Shown: one piece after another, positions 62,737-64,000 of the stretch | Numbering within the stretch: the first letter of the stretch is position 1 | Layout: the number at the start of each line of letters is the position of its first letter | Source: an uncultured Roseibium sp. | Lineage (GTDB): Bacteria; Pseudomonadota; Alphaproteobacteria; Rhizobiales; Stappiaceae | DNA length: 64,000 bases | Assembly (NCBI RefSeq): GCF_947494555.1 | Contig: NZ_CANLVF010000002.1 | Coordinates: forward strand, 496,001-560,000 | Direction of reading: 5' to 3' | Made by a program: the position numbers and the translations under genes | The notes under the pieces: generated by a model | What the model saw: the letters and a program-made list of their open reading frames with translations, nothing else | The model's database searches: none | Told to the model about the DNA's origin: nothing

Positions 62737-63945
62737 ATGTATCCAGTAGCCGCGCCAGCCAACTCATGCGACCAAAATTCAACATCAAAAAGCAGCCGAA
62801 GGCCTGAAAAAGCGCCAAAATGCGATCTCAAGATCGTCGGCGGTGGCCAATCGAACAAAGATTTTCAAGAGTCTCTCCGGAGCATCGATCCAAGCGAGCT
62901 CGCGGCCAAGATCCTGCAGCTCCACGCCAACGCAAATGAAAAGGCCACACTTGAGAAGCAGGCTCCAAAACTTGTCGATGAGCCCGACGACAAACAGTTC
63001 GACATACCGAACGTCCTGCGAAAGCAGGATGGCTCGGAGCGGCTCGCGGATGTCGTAAGGCAGTCTCAGGAAGCCAAGGAGAGTCGCAAGGCCCGGGCAA
63101 ATACCGACTCAAGCGGACCGAGCTTCAAGTTCCTTCTTGCCATAACGCTGTCGATCGGGCTCGCCGGTGGCGCCGCCATGGCGCTTGGCATTCCGGACAT
63201 GCTGAAATCAGAAAATACGGATTTACGTCCGGTTGCGACGGAACGCATTGTCGCCGTACCCGAAATAGATCGCTCCAGCAACACTCAATCAGATGGAGAA
63301 GCGCTCCCCGTCTCCGTAAATGAGGACAATATGGCTGGCGGGTCCACCCTTACCGCCGAACCCGCGCAAATTGCCAAGGCAAAGGACAGAATCCGGGCAG
63401 CATTTGCCGCCGGCGGTGCGAGTGCGCCAAGTTCCTCGCCAACGCTGACATCCGGCCGGAATTCTCTAACGGATCAGCCTTCTTTTCTAGCTCCGGCTGT
63501 ATCCGAGAATGCGGCATTGGCAGATACCACGCTCCCGGAACGGGCTGACTATCCCGTACTCGCCAGCAATTCGCCGGCGGCTGTCTTGCCGGAAAAGGCG
63601 ATTGACCCTGCGAGTTCGCCCGGTGTTGCAGATACGAGCCAATCGACGGTCGCGCCCCTCGCCTCAACCGACACCAGTGGCGAGAATGCAAACCGAAGCG
63701 AAAGCAGTCCACTTCCGACTGAAAATACCGACGCCAGTACCAGCTTTCCCAATGCCGCGCGAACGCTCGCTTCGGTGAACATGCGTGTAAGCGAAGAAAA
63801 GAACGGCAGGATCCTCGCCGTTATCCCGAGCGGGACACAGGTCAAGTACGGTACCTGCGGAACATGGTGGTGTAGTGTTGAGCATGACGGAAAGACCGGC
63901 TTTATCGGCCAACGCTATCTCGAACGGTCTGCGCAGGCCCAATAG
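62737..63945 (+). CDS. SH3-domain membrane protein
   Basis: A 402-residue protein with a soluble N-terminal part of about 125 residues, one membrane helix (about 130-150), a long Ser/Ala/Pro-rich disordered stretch (about 160-330) and a C-terminal bacterial SH3 domain (332-402: VNMRVSEEKNGRILAVIPSGTQVKYG, then WWCSVEHDGKTGFIGQRYL). The SH3 is probably periplasmic and may bind peptidoglycan. GGAGG precedes the ATG. I do not recognise a named homologue. Confidence 0.7.
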   Translation: MYPVAAPANSCDQNSTSKSSRRPEKAPKCDLKIVGGGQSNKDFQESLRSIDPSELAAKILQLHANANEKATLEKQAPKLVDEPDDKQFDIPNVLRKQDGSERLADVVRQSQEAKESRKARANTDSSGPSFKFLLAITLSIGLAGGAAMALGIPDMLKSENTDLRPVATERIVAVPEIDRSSNTQSDGEALPVSVNEDNMAGGSTLTAEPAQIAKAKDRIRAAFAAGGASAPSSSPTLTSGRNSLTDQPSFLAPAVSENAALADTTLPERADYPVLASNSPAAVLPEKAIDPASSPGVADTSQSTVAPLASTDTSGENANRSESSPLPTENTDASTSFPNAARTLASVNMRVSEEKNGRILAVIPSGTQVKYGTCGTWWCSVEHDGKTGFIGQRYLERSAQAQ

Positions 63946-64000
63946 TCGCTTGTCATGGGCGCAAGTAGAGGCTTGTTAACACCGGTCCCCTAGGGTTGAT

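Overview
The window looks like chromosome of a marine alphaproteobacterium, most likely in the Hyphomicrobiales near Roseibium/Labrenzia (Stappiaceae). The clues are a fused trpE(G) behind a three-tryptophan leader peptide as in rhizobia, the cobST and cydDCABX sets, a TRAP transporter, a trimethylaminoethylphosphonate (TMAEP) oxygenase pair, and a single very large secreted repeat protein. The genus is an inference. No rRNA, tRNA, CRISPR array, phage or insertion sequence was found.

Layout. 0-3.6 kb: cobT (cut by the window edge) diverging from cobS, a lipoprotein alpha/beta-hydrolase, a small DUF1289 protein and a membrane-anchored retropepsin-like protease. 3.6-20.5 kb: one gene for a 5417-residue extracellular protein, followed 28 bp downstream by a small secreted protein with a VPLPA-CTERM-like tail. 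Hand alignment shows that the N-terminal 3400 residues contain six sets of exactly seven blade-like repeats, which predicts six seven-bladed beta-propellers. These are followed by about 19 cadherin/VCBS-like domains, some nearly identical at the DNA level, and a short RTX-type end. About 600 bp of AT-rich DNA lies upstream. 21.1-26.5 kb: dusA, a TRAP transporter (dctQ-dctM-dctP) and a divergent secreted NHL-propeller protein. 26.5-33.2 kb: cydDC and cydABX, encoding cytochrome bd oxidase and its assembly exporter. 33.4-38.7 kb: a small ABM-like protein, mmsA with a divergent LysR regulator, thiE, a P-loop kinase and a pirin. 39-42.4 kb: a class II aldolase with a ROK kinase that has lost its zinc site, then a DMT exporter diverging from a MarR regulator over clear palindromes. 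42.4-45.1 kb: a LysR regulator diverging from tmpA-tmpB-like genes. 45.2-50.1 kb: an M23 peptidase, an FKBP-rhodanese fusion, an 8-oxoguanine deaminase-like enzyme and sthA. 50.3-52.7 kb: trpL, attenuator and trpE(G). 52.7-55.5 kb: a TerB-like protein, a degenerate caspase-like secreted protein and a YdjM-type membrane protein. 55.6-64 kb: ilvD, a sugar-porter MFS, an old yellow enzyme with a TetR regulator (matched operators), an orphan amino-acid-type binding protein and an SH3 membrane protein.

Working together. The clearest functional units are the cyd respiratory cluster, the TRAP uptake system, the regulated TMAEP-degradation pair that would yield glycine betaine and phosphate, the attenuated anthranilate synthase, and the secreted giant protein with its tagged partner. 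Most of the remainder is ordinary metabolism with local regulators. The giant repeat protein is the least explained element in the window.
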